In this document: positions 17,537 to 25,471 of the stretch, piece after piece
How positions within the stretch are numbered: position 1 is the stretch's first letter
Layout: every line of letters begins with the position of its first letter
Assembly: GCA_903875045.1 (NCBI GenBank)
Contig: CAIQUS010000146.1
Span: 1-40,552 of the forward strand
Direction of reading: 5' to 3'
From: an uncultured Bacteroidales bacterium
GTDB taxonomy: Bacteria > Bacteroidota > Bacteroidia > Bacteroidales > FEN-979
DNA length: 40,552 nucleotides
Translations under genes and position numbers: made by a program
The notes under the pieces: model-generated
Seen by the model: the letters and a program-made list of their open reading frames with translations, nothing else
Database searches by the model: none
Told to the model about the DNA's origin: nothing

Positions 17537-17632
17537 GACATCTTGGTTTTTTGGTTAATAATTATAATTGACTTATGGTAGGCTGATGATTGGTACACAG
17601 GCAAATCAGACAAAATTTATCGAATACTCCAC

Positions 17633-19285
17633 TTACAGGTTTATCCTTTTCGGACCGGCATTAACGATTTCTTCAGGGCATCCTTCAATGAAAACCTTGA
17701 AATTTTCGATATACCTGGAGCCAAGGGCGTCATATTTCATCCAGTATTCATTCTTATTTCCCCAGGCGTTTGACGGATCAAGTACATTATCCGGAACATT
17801 GGGGCAGGTTGAGGGGATATCAAAGTTGAATACTTTATCTTTTCTGAACGTTACATTGTCGAGCTCCCCGTCAAGAACCGCATTTAGCATGTTCCGTGTA
17901 TGCCGGATACTGATGCGTTTGCCAACGCCAAATTTACCTCCAACCCATCCGGTGTTTACCAGCCAAACCTTGGCGCCATGCATTTCAATTTTTCTTCTGA
18001 GCAAGTCGGCGTAATAATATGGATGATGCACCATGAAAGGGGCTCCGAAACATGCACTGAAGGCAATTTCAGGTTCGATGCCGAGACCCAGTTCGGTTCC
18101 GGCAATCTTCGATGTATAACCACTGATAAAGTGGTAGATGGCCTGGTTCATGTCAAGCCTGGCAATTGGGGGCATGACACCCTGGGCATCACAGGTGAGG
18201 AAGATGACGTTTTTCGGATGCGCCTTAACCATTTTTGCCGGGATGGCATTCGGTATAAATTCGAGCGGGTAAGAGGCCCGTGTGTTTTCTGTGATCTGAT
18301 CATCGTCCAGGTCAATCTTCCGGGAAGTCGGGTCAAAAACGACATTCTCCAGAATGGTTCCGAACCTTCGGGTGCAATCATAGATTTCCGGTTCGTTCTC
18401 AGCAGATAAGCGGATGACTTTTGCGTAGCAGCCACCCTCATAATTATAAACACCTTCATCGCTCCAGGCATGTTCATCATCTCCGATCAGCCTTCTGTTG
18501 GGATCGGCGGACAAGGTAGTTTTTCCTGTACCACTTAACCCGAAAAACAATGCGACATCATCATTTTTACCAACATTGGCCGAGCAATGCATCGACATGA
18601 TATCCTGCAAAGGCATCAGGTAATTCATTACGGTGAAGATTGATTTTTTAATCTCCCCGGCATATTGGGTGTTGGCCACAATCACCAGGCGTTTTGAAAA
18701 ATCAATCACAATGGCTGTTTCGCTGTTGGTGCCGTCAATTCTCGGATCAAGTTTAAATGACGGAGAAGCAATCACGGTAAAAGCCGGGATGTGGGTTTTG
18801 TGTTTTTCGAGCGTATTCAGGGTCATGAACATATTCCGGGCAAACAGACTTTGCCAGGCGGTGTCGGTAATAATGCGGATAGGCATCTGGTAATCAGGGT
18901 CGGCACCTGCGTAAACATCCTGAACGAAAAGCTCTTCGCCTTGCAGAAATGCCTGTAAACGGCTGAAAATTCCGTCAAATTTTTCAGGGCTTAGCGGCCG
19001 GTTGTTTTTGCCCCAGTCGATCTTATCCTCGGTGGTAGGTTCCTGAACGAAATATTTTTCATTTGCAGCCCGGGCAGTCCATTTCCCTGTATTTACCTGC
19101 AGGGCTCCACCGTTTACAATTTTTCCTTCATTGCGAAAAATGGCCTCTTCATACAAGGCCGGTGCCGGAAGGTTCCAATACACTCGTTCAAGATATACCA
19201 ACCCATGATTCGCTAATCCATATTCACTTTTTAAATTTGCAGCCTGCTTTTGAGCAGGTGTTTCAAACTTCAAATATTTTGACAT
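17633..19285 (-). CDS. pckA: Phosphoenolpyruvate carboxykinase (ATP)
   Basis: A 550-aa enzyme interconverting oxaloacetate + ATP and PEP + CO2 + ADP. It has the kinase-1a P-loop GLSGTGKTT (249-257), the metal-site segment LIGDDEHAWSD (266-276), the substrate R in the MPIRIITD segment (about 137), and the HCSANVGK stretch (233-240) with the metal-binding His of this family. Length is normal for the ATP type; GTP-dependent enzymes lack this P-loop form. In Bacteroidota the enzyme often runs in the carboxylating direction during fermentation, and direction here cannot be decided from sequence. It starts 33 nt after the aminotransferase gene. Confidence 0.97.
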   Translation of the reverse strand: MSKYLKFETPAQKQAANLKSEYGLANHGLVYLERVYWNLPAPALYEEAIFRNEGKIVNGGALQVNTGKWTARAANEKYFVQEPTTEDKIDWGKNNRPLSPEKFDGIFSRLQAFLQGEELFVQDVYAGADPDYQMPIRIITDTAWQSLFARNMFMTLNTLEKHKTHIPAFTVIASPSFKLDPRIDGTNSETAIVIDFSKRLVIVANTQYAGEIKKSIFTVMNYLMPLQDIMSMHCSANVGKNDDVALFFGLSGTGKTTLSADPNRRLIGDDEHAWSDEGVYNYEGGCYAKVIRLSAENEPEIYDCTRRFGTILENVVFDPTSRKIDLDDDQITENTRASYPLEFIPNAIPAKMVKAHPKNVIFLTCDAQGVMPPIARLDMNQAIYHFISGYTSKIAGTELGLGIEPEIAFSACFGAPFMVHHPYYYADLLRRKIEMHGAKVWLVNTGWVGGKFGVGKRISIRHTRNMLNAVLDGELDNVTFRKDKVFNFDIPSTCPNVPDNVLDPSNAWGNKNEYWMKYDALGSRYIENFKVFIEGCPEEIVNAGPKRINL

Positions 19286-19318
19286 AATATATGTGGTTTA
19301 ATTATCCAATAATTACTT

Positions 19319-20536
19319 TTACAGCCAATCTCTTACCAGTTTACGGTCGCCGATAAACAATTCATTCGGTGAATTCGGATCAAGGGCCCATTTAATACGT
19401 TCAATACCCTGGGTGATATCTTTGATTGACCCGCAGGTTGAAAGCCGCAGGTACCCATCCAAACCGAATTCCTTGCCGGGAACAGTAATCACCCTGACCT
19501 TATCTAAAAGGAAATAGGCAAGTTTGCTTGAATCTTTGCTGTAGTGGCTAAAGTCGACGAAACAGTAGAAAGTACCATCCGGACGGGTGGCCCTGACGCC
19601 TTCGAAGGAATTAAGCTGATCCATCATCACGTTGGTGTTGTTTTCAAGGGTCATACAGAGGTTGGTAACCCCCGATTGAATCCCATTGATGGCAGCAACA
19701 GCAGCAGCCTGCAGTACAACCGAAGGCCCTGAAGTTTGATGGCTCTGAATATTTGTCATGCAGGTAATCAGCTTTTTATTGGCAACGGCCCAGCCGATAC
19801 GGAATCCGGTCATGGCATATTGCTTGGAAACACCGTTGATTACAATGATTTTAGAATCATCTACACTGGTTTTCAGGAAATTGTAGCAACTGATTGGTTT
19901 CTTTCCATTGAAAATCAACCTGTGATAGATATCGTCCATGATCAGGTAAATTCCCTTTTTCTCCGAAAATTCAATGATTTCAGCAATAAAAGCTGCCGAA
20001 TACATCACGCCGGTCGGGTTATTCGGGCTGTTGATGATGATGGCTTTGGTATTAGACCCACAAGCTCTTTCAATATCTGCCACAGTTGGATAGAAGCTGC
20101 CATCTTCGGGCAGCACAGGTACAGGGATGGCCCCGCATAATCTAACCATTTCAGGATAGCTTACCCAGTAAGGTGCAGGGAAAACAACTTCATCCTGCGG
20201 ATTGAGTATTGCCTGTAATGCAACCATGATGGCCTGTTTCGCTCCACCCGAGGCAATTACATTGGCCGGTGAGACGATTCGGCCATACATATCCCCGGTA
20301 TAGCGGACGATTGCCTGCTTGAGGGCAGGAATGCCATCGGCTGGTGTGTATCGGATTTCACCCGTATTGAGCAAGCTTGCTGCTGCAACAATAGCATCTA
20401 AAGGGGCTTTGCTCTTTGGCTCACCTATTCCTAAATGAATTACAGGTTCACCTTTTGCTCTGAGAATGGCAGCTGTTTCGTTTAATTTAAGCGTAACAGA
20501 CTCCGCAATTGATCTTCCAATAATACTTAAACTCAT
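19319..20536 (-). CDS. Class I/II aminotransferase (aspartate aminotransferase-like)
   Basis: A 405-aa PLP enzyme of fold type I, subgroup I. Visible landmarks are the pyridine-binding D201 in MDDIYH, the Schiff-base lysine K238 in INGVSKQYAMTG, R246 in GFRIGW, the NSPNNPTG motif (169-176), and a late substrate-carboxylate R in YLRLSTCGS. The aspartate/2-oxoglutarate assignment is a family inference, strengthened by its place between malic enzyme and PEP carboxykinase, where it would supply or drain oxaloacetate. A strong Shine-Dalgarno, AAGGAG at 20541-20546, sits 4 nt before the ATG, which is unusual in this window. It lies 40 nt after maeB and 33 nt before pckA, in the same operon. Confidence 0.9.
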   Translation of the reverse strand: MSLSIIGRSIAESVTLKLNETAAILRAKGEPVIHLGIGEPKSKAPLDAIVAAASLLNTGEIRYTPADGIPALKQAIVRYTGDMYGRIVSPANVIASGGAKQAIMVALQAILNPQDEVVFPAPYWVSYPEMVRLCGAIPVPVLPEDGSFYPTVADIERACGSNTKAIIINSPNNPTGVMYSAAFIAEIIEFSEKKGIYLIMDDIYHRLIFNGKKPISCYNFLKTSVDDSKIIVINGVSKQYAMTGFRIGWAVANKKLITCMTNIQSHQTSGPSVVLQAAAVAAINGIQSGVTNLCMTLENNTNVMMDQLNSFEGVRATRPDGTFYCFVDFSHYSKDSSKLAYFLLDKVRVITVPGKEFGLDGYLRLSTCGSIKDITQGIERIKWALDPNSPNELFIGDRKLVRDWL

Positions 20537-20540
20537 AATT

Positions 20541-20546
20541 CTCCTT
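20541..20546 (-). promoter_or_regulatory. Strong Shine-Dalgarno of the aminotransferase gene
   Basis: The minus strand reads AAGGAG-AATT-ATG, a close match to the ribosomal complement. Other operon members lack one (mdh has TTAAAACAAC before ATG; pckA has TTATG preceded by A/T-rich sequence). It fixes the start codon at 20536. Confidence 0.6.
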
Positions 20547-20576
20547 TATCTTTATAAATACTAAAATGAATACAGG

Positions 20577-22868
20577 TTATTTTTCTGTTTTTTCGGTGTA
20601 CTGGGCATCAACTACTGCGATGGTAGTCATGTGAACGATTTCTCTTACACTGCATTCCATTGGAACTACATGGATTGGTTTGTTAATCCCCATCAGAACA
20701 GGCCCGATGACCTCCGCCCCGCCAATTTCCTGCATGATTTTATAGGCAATATTCCCGGAACTTAAATTCGGAAATATTAATGTATTTACATCATGGTTGG
20801 CAATTTTCGAAAAGGGGAACTTGGAATTGCACATTTCTTTGTTTAAGGCAAAGTTTGCCTGAATCTCCCCGTCAACCAGTAAATCAGGATAGTTCTGGTG
20901 TAAATAGTTTGTTGCCTGCCGTACTTTTTCAGGTCCCAGGGTATGTTCAGTTGTTTTAACTGATCCAAAGTTGGAATACGAGAGCATCGCAATAACAGGT
21001 TCAATGTTGAACCTGCGAACCATTTCAGCGGTTAGCAAGGCAGTTTCCGCAAGGGTTTTCCAGTCAGGGTCGAGATTAACCGTGGTGTCGGCAAAGAAAT
21101 AGGGACCCTTTTTGGTGAAAACGATATACATACTGGAAATCCGGTGTAAATTTGGCTTTGGGCCGATCAACCGCAAGGCTGGTCCCATCACTTCACCATA
21201 TTCATGGGAAACACCTGAAACCATTGCATCAGCTTCACCGGTTTCTACCATCATAATGCCGAAGTAATCCCTGTTGTAGGTCAACTCGTAAGCTTCATCC
21301 TTTGTGATGCCTTTCCGCTGCCTTTTTTTCCAGATCATTTCGGCAAAACGGCTTCTTCTCTCCTCCTGGCTTTTACATCTGGGGTCGATGATGGCAACAT
21401 CTGCAATGTCAAGATTATTTTCAGCGATAATTTGTTTTATCTCCTCCACATTTCCCAACAGGATGGGGTGGGCAATTCCTTCATGGTATACTTCATTGAC
21501 GGCTTTGAGGATTTTCAGATTGGTACCTTCTGTATACACGACCCGTTTTGGATGCAGTTTGGCTCTTTGGGTAATCCCGCGTAAAAGCATGTTTTCATGC
21601 CCAAGACGGAGCATCAACTCAGTTTTATAGGCTTCCCAATCGGTAATGGGCCTTCGTGCAACACCCGAATCCATTGCTGCTTTCGCAACAGCAGGGGCAA
21701 CCGTTGTAATCAGTCGCCAATCCAATGGTTTTGGAATGAAATATTCCCTTCCGAAAATCAGACTTTTAACATTATAGGCTTCACTGACATTTTCGGGTAC
21801 ATCTTCCTTGGCCAGCCGGGCCAGTGCATAAACAGCTGCGATTTTCATTTCTTCATTGATGCAGGTAGCCCTGACATCCAACGCGCCCCTGAAAATAAAC
21901 GGGAACCCCAGAACATTGTTAACCTGGTTCGGAAAATCAGACCGGCCTGTTGCCATAAGCACATCGGGTCTTGCATCCATGGCATCATCGTAAGTGATTT
22001 CCGGGTCGGGGTTTGCCATGGCGAAAACAATCGGATTCTGCGCCATTGAACGAACCATCTCTTTTGAAACTACATTTTTGGAAGACAATCCCAGGAAGGC
22101 ATCAGCCCCTTCCATCGCTTCGGCCAGGGTATGGATATCACGATCGGTGGCGAAAATCTGTTTGTATTTATTCAAATCAGTTCTGTCTTTCCGCAGGACA
22201 CCCTTTGTGTCGAGCATAACGACATTTTCCTTTTTAACTCCGATGGATACCAGTAGTTTGGTGCATGCTATTGCGGATGCTCCGGCTCCATTTACCACCA
22301 GCTTTACATCTTCTTTGTTTTTGCCGGCAATTTCCAGTGCGTTGATCATACCAGCAGCAGAGATGATAGCAGTTCCGTGCTGGTCATCATGCATGATGGG
22401 GATCTGAAGCTCCTTTTTTAATCGTTCTTCAATTTCGAAACATTCCGGGGCTTTGATATCTTCAAGGTTGATACCACCGAAAGTGACGGCAATATTTTTA
22501 ACGGTGTCGATAAATTTTTCAACGTCATGGGTTTCAACTTCGATATCGAACACATCCACATCGGCAAAAATTTTAAAGAGCAACCCTTTCCCTTCCATCA
22601 CGGGTTTACCGGCATCGGCGCCAATATCTCCCAGACCGAGGACGGCTGTGCCATTGGATATGACAGCTACAAGGTTGCCTTTGGAGGTGTACCTGTAAAT
22701 GTCATCAGAATTTTTTTCAATTTCCAGACAAGGAAAAGCAACTCCCGGGGAATATGCCAGTGACAAATCCCTTTGAGTTCTGTGTGGTTTGGTTGGTATA
22801 ACTTCGATTTTACCCGGACGGCCCTCTTCGTGATACCTTAACGCGTCTTCTTTTGTAATTTTTGCCAT
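20577..22868 (-). CDS. maeB: NADP-dependent malic enzyme with phosphotransacetylase-like domain
   Basis: A 763-aa MaeB-type fusion. Residues 1 to about 430 form the malic enzyme part, decarboxylating malate to pyruvate: SLAYSPGVAFPC (36-47, catalytic Y39), K94 in MEGKGLLFK, metal ligands E136 and D137 in NLEDIKAPECF, HDDQHGTA (160-167), and the dinucleotide motif VNGAGASAI (192-200). From about 430 to the end is a phosphate acetyltransferase-like domain (MVSGVSHEYGEVMGPALR; ending near GINKPIHV), which in MaeB proteins is usually regulatory. Length matches the family. It is first of the minus-strand cluster maeB, aminotransferase, pckA, gltA, mdh. Its leader contains an 11-bp palindrome and a promoter-like element. 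Confidence 0.96.
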   Translation of the reverse strand: MAKITKEDALRYHEEGRPGKIEVIPTKPHRTQRDLSLAYSPGVAFPCLEIEKNSDDIYRYTSKGNLVAVISNGTAVLGLGDIGADAGKPVMEGKGLLFKIFADVDVFDIEVETHDVEKFIDTVKNIAVTFGGINLEDIKAPECFEIEERLKKELQIPIMHDDQHGTAIISAAGMINALEIAGKNKEDVKLVVNGAGASAIACTKLLVSIGVKKENVVMLDTKGVLRKDRTDLNKYKQIFATDRDIHTLAEAMEGADAFLGLSSKNVVSKEMVRSMAQNPIVFAMANPDPEITYDDAMDARPDVLMATGRSDFPNQVNNVLGFPFIFRGALDVRATCINEEMKIAAVYALARLAKEDVPENVSEAYNVKSLIFGREYFIPKPLDWRLITTVAPAVAKAAMDSGVARRPITDWEAYKTELMLRLGHENMLLRGITQRAKLHPKRVVYTEGTNLKILKAVNEVYHEGIAHPILLGNVEEIKQIIAENNLDIADVAIIDPRCKSQEERRSRFAEMIWKKRQRKGITKDEAYELTYNRDYFGIMMVETGEADAMVSGVSHEYGEVMGPALRLIGPKPNLHRISSMYIVFTKKGPYFFADTTVNLDPDWKTLAETALLTAEMVRRFNIEPVIAMLSYSNFGSVKTTEHTLGPEKVRQATNYLHQNYPDLLVDGEIQANFALNKEMCNSKFPFSKIANHDVNTLIFPNLSSGNIAYKIMQEIGGAEVIGPVLMGINKPIHVVPMECSVREIVHMTTIAVVDAQYTEKTEK

Positions 22869-22904
22869 AGTTTTAGTTGTTTGGTTTTTTTTGTCAATGA
22901 GAAT

Positions 22905-22915
22905 GGGAAGTTCCC
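22905..22915. promoter_or_regulatory. Palindrome GGGAAGTTCCC in the maeB leader
   Basis: A perfect 5-1-5 palindrome lies 37 nt upstream of the maeB ATG, within a larger imperfect dyad that begins TGAG and ends CTCA (22898-22919). It sits between the likely promoter and the start codon, where an operator or a leader hairpin could act on the whole central-carbon operon. No regulator is known from the sequence. Confidence 0.3.
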
Positions 22916-22956
22916 CTCAGAATTGGCAAGAAATGAGAGTACTGTTAAATTTTGTA

Positions 22957-22983
22957 CAAAACTAATAATTAAAACAAATGCAA
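22957..22983 (-). promoter_or_regulatory. Probable promoter of the maeB-mdh operon
   Basis: On the minus strand TAGTTTTG (22964-22957) fits TAnnTTTG exactly. A TTG lies 16 nt upstream (22983-22981), a spacing slightly shorter than the usual 18-20. The leader would be about 85 nt and would include the palindrome at 22905. Confidence 0.4.
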
Positions 22984-23075
22984 CATAATCAATCCATAAA
23001 ATAATTTCAGTATCAACAAAAAAAGTTCACCCGGTGCAACAGGGGTAAAAATCAATGAAATGGATAAAATCCGGT

Positions 23076-25349
23076 TTATTGATTTTGCCTGAGGATCACC
23101 AACCTTACGCCATGCGGAAGGACTTTCATTTCAAAGTGCCCGCGAACCTTCCCGAGGTCACACTGTGTCCAAACATCACGCAATAACCATTTGCCTTCAA
23201 GTTGAACGTCGGTCATTTCGACTGGCACGTTCAATGGCTTTTCAGTTTTGTTAAAAAGGCCGATGGCTTTGCTGCCATCTTCAAGGTCGCGTGCCCAAAT
23301 CTCATAATCATCTGAGGTGCGGATTTGCATGGCTTGTTTTCCCATAGGATCCTGGTTAATGGCGAGGACCTCATCGTTGGTGAGGAGGTTCAGGGTAAAA
23401 GCGTCGAGTTGTTCGAGGTCGCAGCCGATCAGCAAAGGTGCTGCAAGCAAACTCCATAATGAGATGTGGGTATACTGTTCGGAGGGGGTTAAGCGGGTAT
23501 AATGCAAGGCCGGTCCCCAGCCAACCCAGCCAACCGTAAGCATGTCGGGGTCATTCCAGCGACCGGGTGCCGACCATGGGGAGCATTTTCCCTGGCTGAA
23601 CCCAATGGTTGATAAGCTTTCCCAGGTATCTTCAATGTCGCCGGTTGTGCGCCATGAATTACCGTCCACCTCGGCTCCCCAGGACCATACATCGCCCATG
23701 CCGTACTGGCATAGGCTGTAATGAATGTCCCTGTTTGCCTTCCGCAGGGCATGTTTCATCTCTTTGTAAGGTTTTTTCAATTGTTCCGGCGTGGGATTGG
23801 GTGCAATGTTACCATAAGAGCACCAGTCGTATTTGAGGTAATCGATTCCCCAACTGGCATAATTCATGGCGTCCTTTGCCTCGAAACCGTAGCTGCCTTC
23901 ATATCCGCCGCATGTTTTAGGTCCTGGTGAAGAGTATATGCCTATCTTCAGCCCAAGTGAATGAACATAGCTGCAAAGTGCCGGCATGTTCGGAAATTTA
24001 GCATTGGTGAGGATGTTGCCGTTCTTATCATGGGTGTCTTCCCAGCCGTCGTCGATGTTGATATAGGTCCACCCATGGTCGATCAGTCCTGTCGACTTCA
24101 TGGCATTTGCCGATTGGCGGACCTTTTTATCACTTACACTCAATCCCCAGCAATTCCAGCTGTTCCATCCCATGGGAGGAGTCAAAGAGATGATATCCCC
24201 AACGATGATTTTGAGGTCACGATCGGCATAACCTTGCTGATTTTCAACAGTTAACTTCACAATATATTCACCTTTCTTTTTGAGGGAACCGGTGATCAGG
24301 CCATTTTCCGGATTGAGTGTGAGGCCTTCCGGCAAATCGGCCGCTTTGTATTTCAGGGGTGGCTGGCCAGTTGCAGCAACCTTAAACAGAAAGGGAGACC
24401 ATGGCCGGACACCAAAAACTTTTGCGCTATTGATCCTTGGGGTGAGAGGCGGTTTTGGTGTAAGAATATAGGGAATTTCAGCTTTAGCGGTGATCGATTT
24501 TCTTGTATTACTTTCCGTAAAAGTCACCTTGAACATGGCAGGTGAAGCAATATCTTCTGAAAAACTCACCGATTTATCGATTTTTAAGTGAGGTGCCAGG
24601 TCAACCCTGGAACAGGCTGAAAAAAAACGGATCCCATTGTTGCAATGCAATGCTTCTACTACCAATTCTCCCTGAAGTTGTTCTTTCCCGGTAAGGTTTA
24701 CGATGGAAAAGTTTTTGGTAACCAGGCTATCCCCACTGATCGCAAACGGCGATGAGGTTAAATCGATTTTCAACCGGTCGGAGAGACCGGTCATCGAAAT
24801 TTCGAAGGGTTTCGAGAACATGCCGCCGGCACCTCCCTGATCATAACTCCTTACAGCAATCAGATTTTCCTGATCCCAATGAATGCGTGGATCATTCGCT
24901 GCAAGGATATACCGTCGTTCAAGATACCATTTGCCTTGTTCCCTGGTGAAATCCTGCGAAGATGGTGATTGACTGTAAATGGTCCGGCCGTTTACACCGA
25001 TGAGTTCCCCGTTCAGAAAAACCTGGTCACAATCATCAATTTTACCGAGCAGGATTTTTAAACTGTCGCTGATGCTGGTTTGATCTTTCAGCGAATTGGG
25101 GATCAGGGTTTTGTACCGGTACCAGGCGAATCCATTGTATCCATTATATCCCTGGTCTTCCCATATTTTTTTGGGATCAATGGTTGCCCAGGAGGCATCA
25201 TCAAACGCTGGTGTTGCCCAGGCCGGATCATCCCCGGTTTTAAATTTCCATCCCTTATCCAACATCACGGCATTTGTTTCATTTGTGCGATTGCATGAAA
25301 TCATCAGGATCAGTGTCACAATACCTGTTAAAATGAACAGCTTTTTCAT
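23076..25349 (-). CDS. GH27 alpha-galactosidase lipoprotein
   Basis: A 757-aa protein from the ATG at 25349; the frame extends 25 codons further upstream, but only this start gives a lipoprotein signal (MKKLFILTGI... with lipobox LMIS-C19). Domain order: a galactose-binding beta-sandwich (about 28-200, GWKFKTGDDPAWATPAFDD as in glycosidase N-termini), a middle beta domain (about 200-300), a He_PIG/putative Ig domain (about 302-385, LPEGLTLNPENGLITG), then the GH27 barrel (about 389-670: TPPMGWNSWNCWG; nucleophile D508 in LKYDWCSYG; acid/base D571 in RTTGDIEDTW; GRWNDPDML) and a C-terminal beta domain. It should release terminal alpha-galactose (or a related sugar) at the cell surface or periplasm. 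No SusC/SusD neighbours are present. Confidence 0.93.
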   Translation of the reverse strand: MKKLFILTGIVTLILMISCNRTNETNAVMLDKGWKFKTGDDPAWATPAFDDASWATIDPKKIWEDQGYNGYNGFAWYRYKTLIPNSLKDQTSISDSLKILLGKIDDCDQVFLNGELIGVNGRTIYSQSPSSQDFTREQGKWYLERRYILAANDPRIHWDQENLIAVRSYDQGGAGGMFSKPFEISMTGLSDRLKIDLTSSPFAISGDSLVTKNFSIVNLTGKEQLQGELVVEALHCNNGIRFFSACSRVDLAPHLKIDKSVSFSEDIASPAMFKVTFTESNTRKSITAKAEIPYILTPKPPLTPRINSAKVFGVRPWSPFLFKVAATGQPPLKYKAADLPEGLTLNPENGLITGSLKKKGEYIVKLTVENQQGYADRDLKIIVGDIISLTPPMGWNSWNCWGLSVSDKKVRQSANAMKSTGLIDHGWTYINIDDGWEDTHDKNGNILTNAKFPNMPALCSYVHSLGLKIGIYSSPGPKTCGGYEGSYGFEAKDAMNYASWGIDYLKYDWCSYGNIAPNPTPEQLKKPYKEMKHALRKANRDIHYSLCQYGMGDVWSWGAEVDGNSWRTTGDIEDTWESLSTIGFSQGKCSPWSAPGRWNDPDMLTVGWVGWGPALHYTRLTPSEQYTHISLWSLLAAPLLIGCDLEQLDAFTLNLLTNDEVLAINQDPMGKQAMQIRTSDDYEIWARDLEDGSKAIGLFNKTEKPLNVPVEMTDVQLEGKWLLRDVWTQCDLGKVRGHFEMKVLPHGVRLVILRQNQ

Positions 25350-25394
25350 GGGATCAGTTTTAAAGGTTATCGGAATGATATTCGGATATTTGAT

Positions 25395-25425
25395 GCAAGG
25401 TAAAAAGAATTTTGATATGTCCAAA
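25395..25425 (-). promoter_or_regulatory. Probable promoter of the GH27 gene
   Basis: On the minus strand TTTG (25425-25422), a 19-nt spacer and TACCTTGC (25402-25395) resemble the Bacteroidota consensus, with one T missing from TAnnTTTG. It lies 46 nt upstream of the lipoprotein start and overlaps the terminator of the preceding gene. Confidence 0.4.
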
Positions 25426-25452
25426 AAAAAAGCCCGGTGAAAGGCCGGGCTT
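25422..25452 (-). terminator. Rho-independent terminator after the BNR-repeat T9SS gene
   Basis: An 8-bp perfect stem, AAGCCCGG (25430-25437) and CCGGGCTT (25445-25452), with a 7-nt loop. On the minus strand it is followed by an uninterrupted run of T. It sits 20 nt past the stop of the gene ending at 25472. A short A tract on the other side makes it partly bidirectional. Confidence 0.85.
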
Positions 25453-25471
25453 AAAAATTCTGAACGAAATT

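Noticed and set aside
17900-18409. 169-codon frame antisense to pckA
   Set aside because: Shadow of the well-supported PEP carboxykinase gene.
25350-25424. Upstream extension of the GH27 gene to 25424
   Set aside because: It would hide the lipoprotein signal behind 25 residues and begin within the terminator/promoter region.
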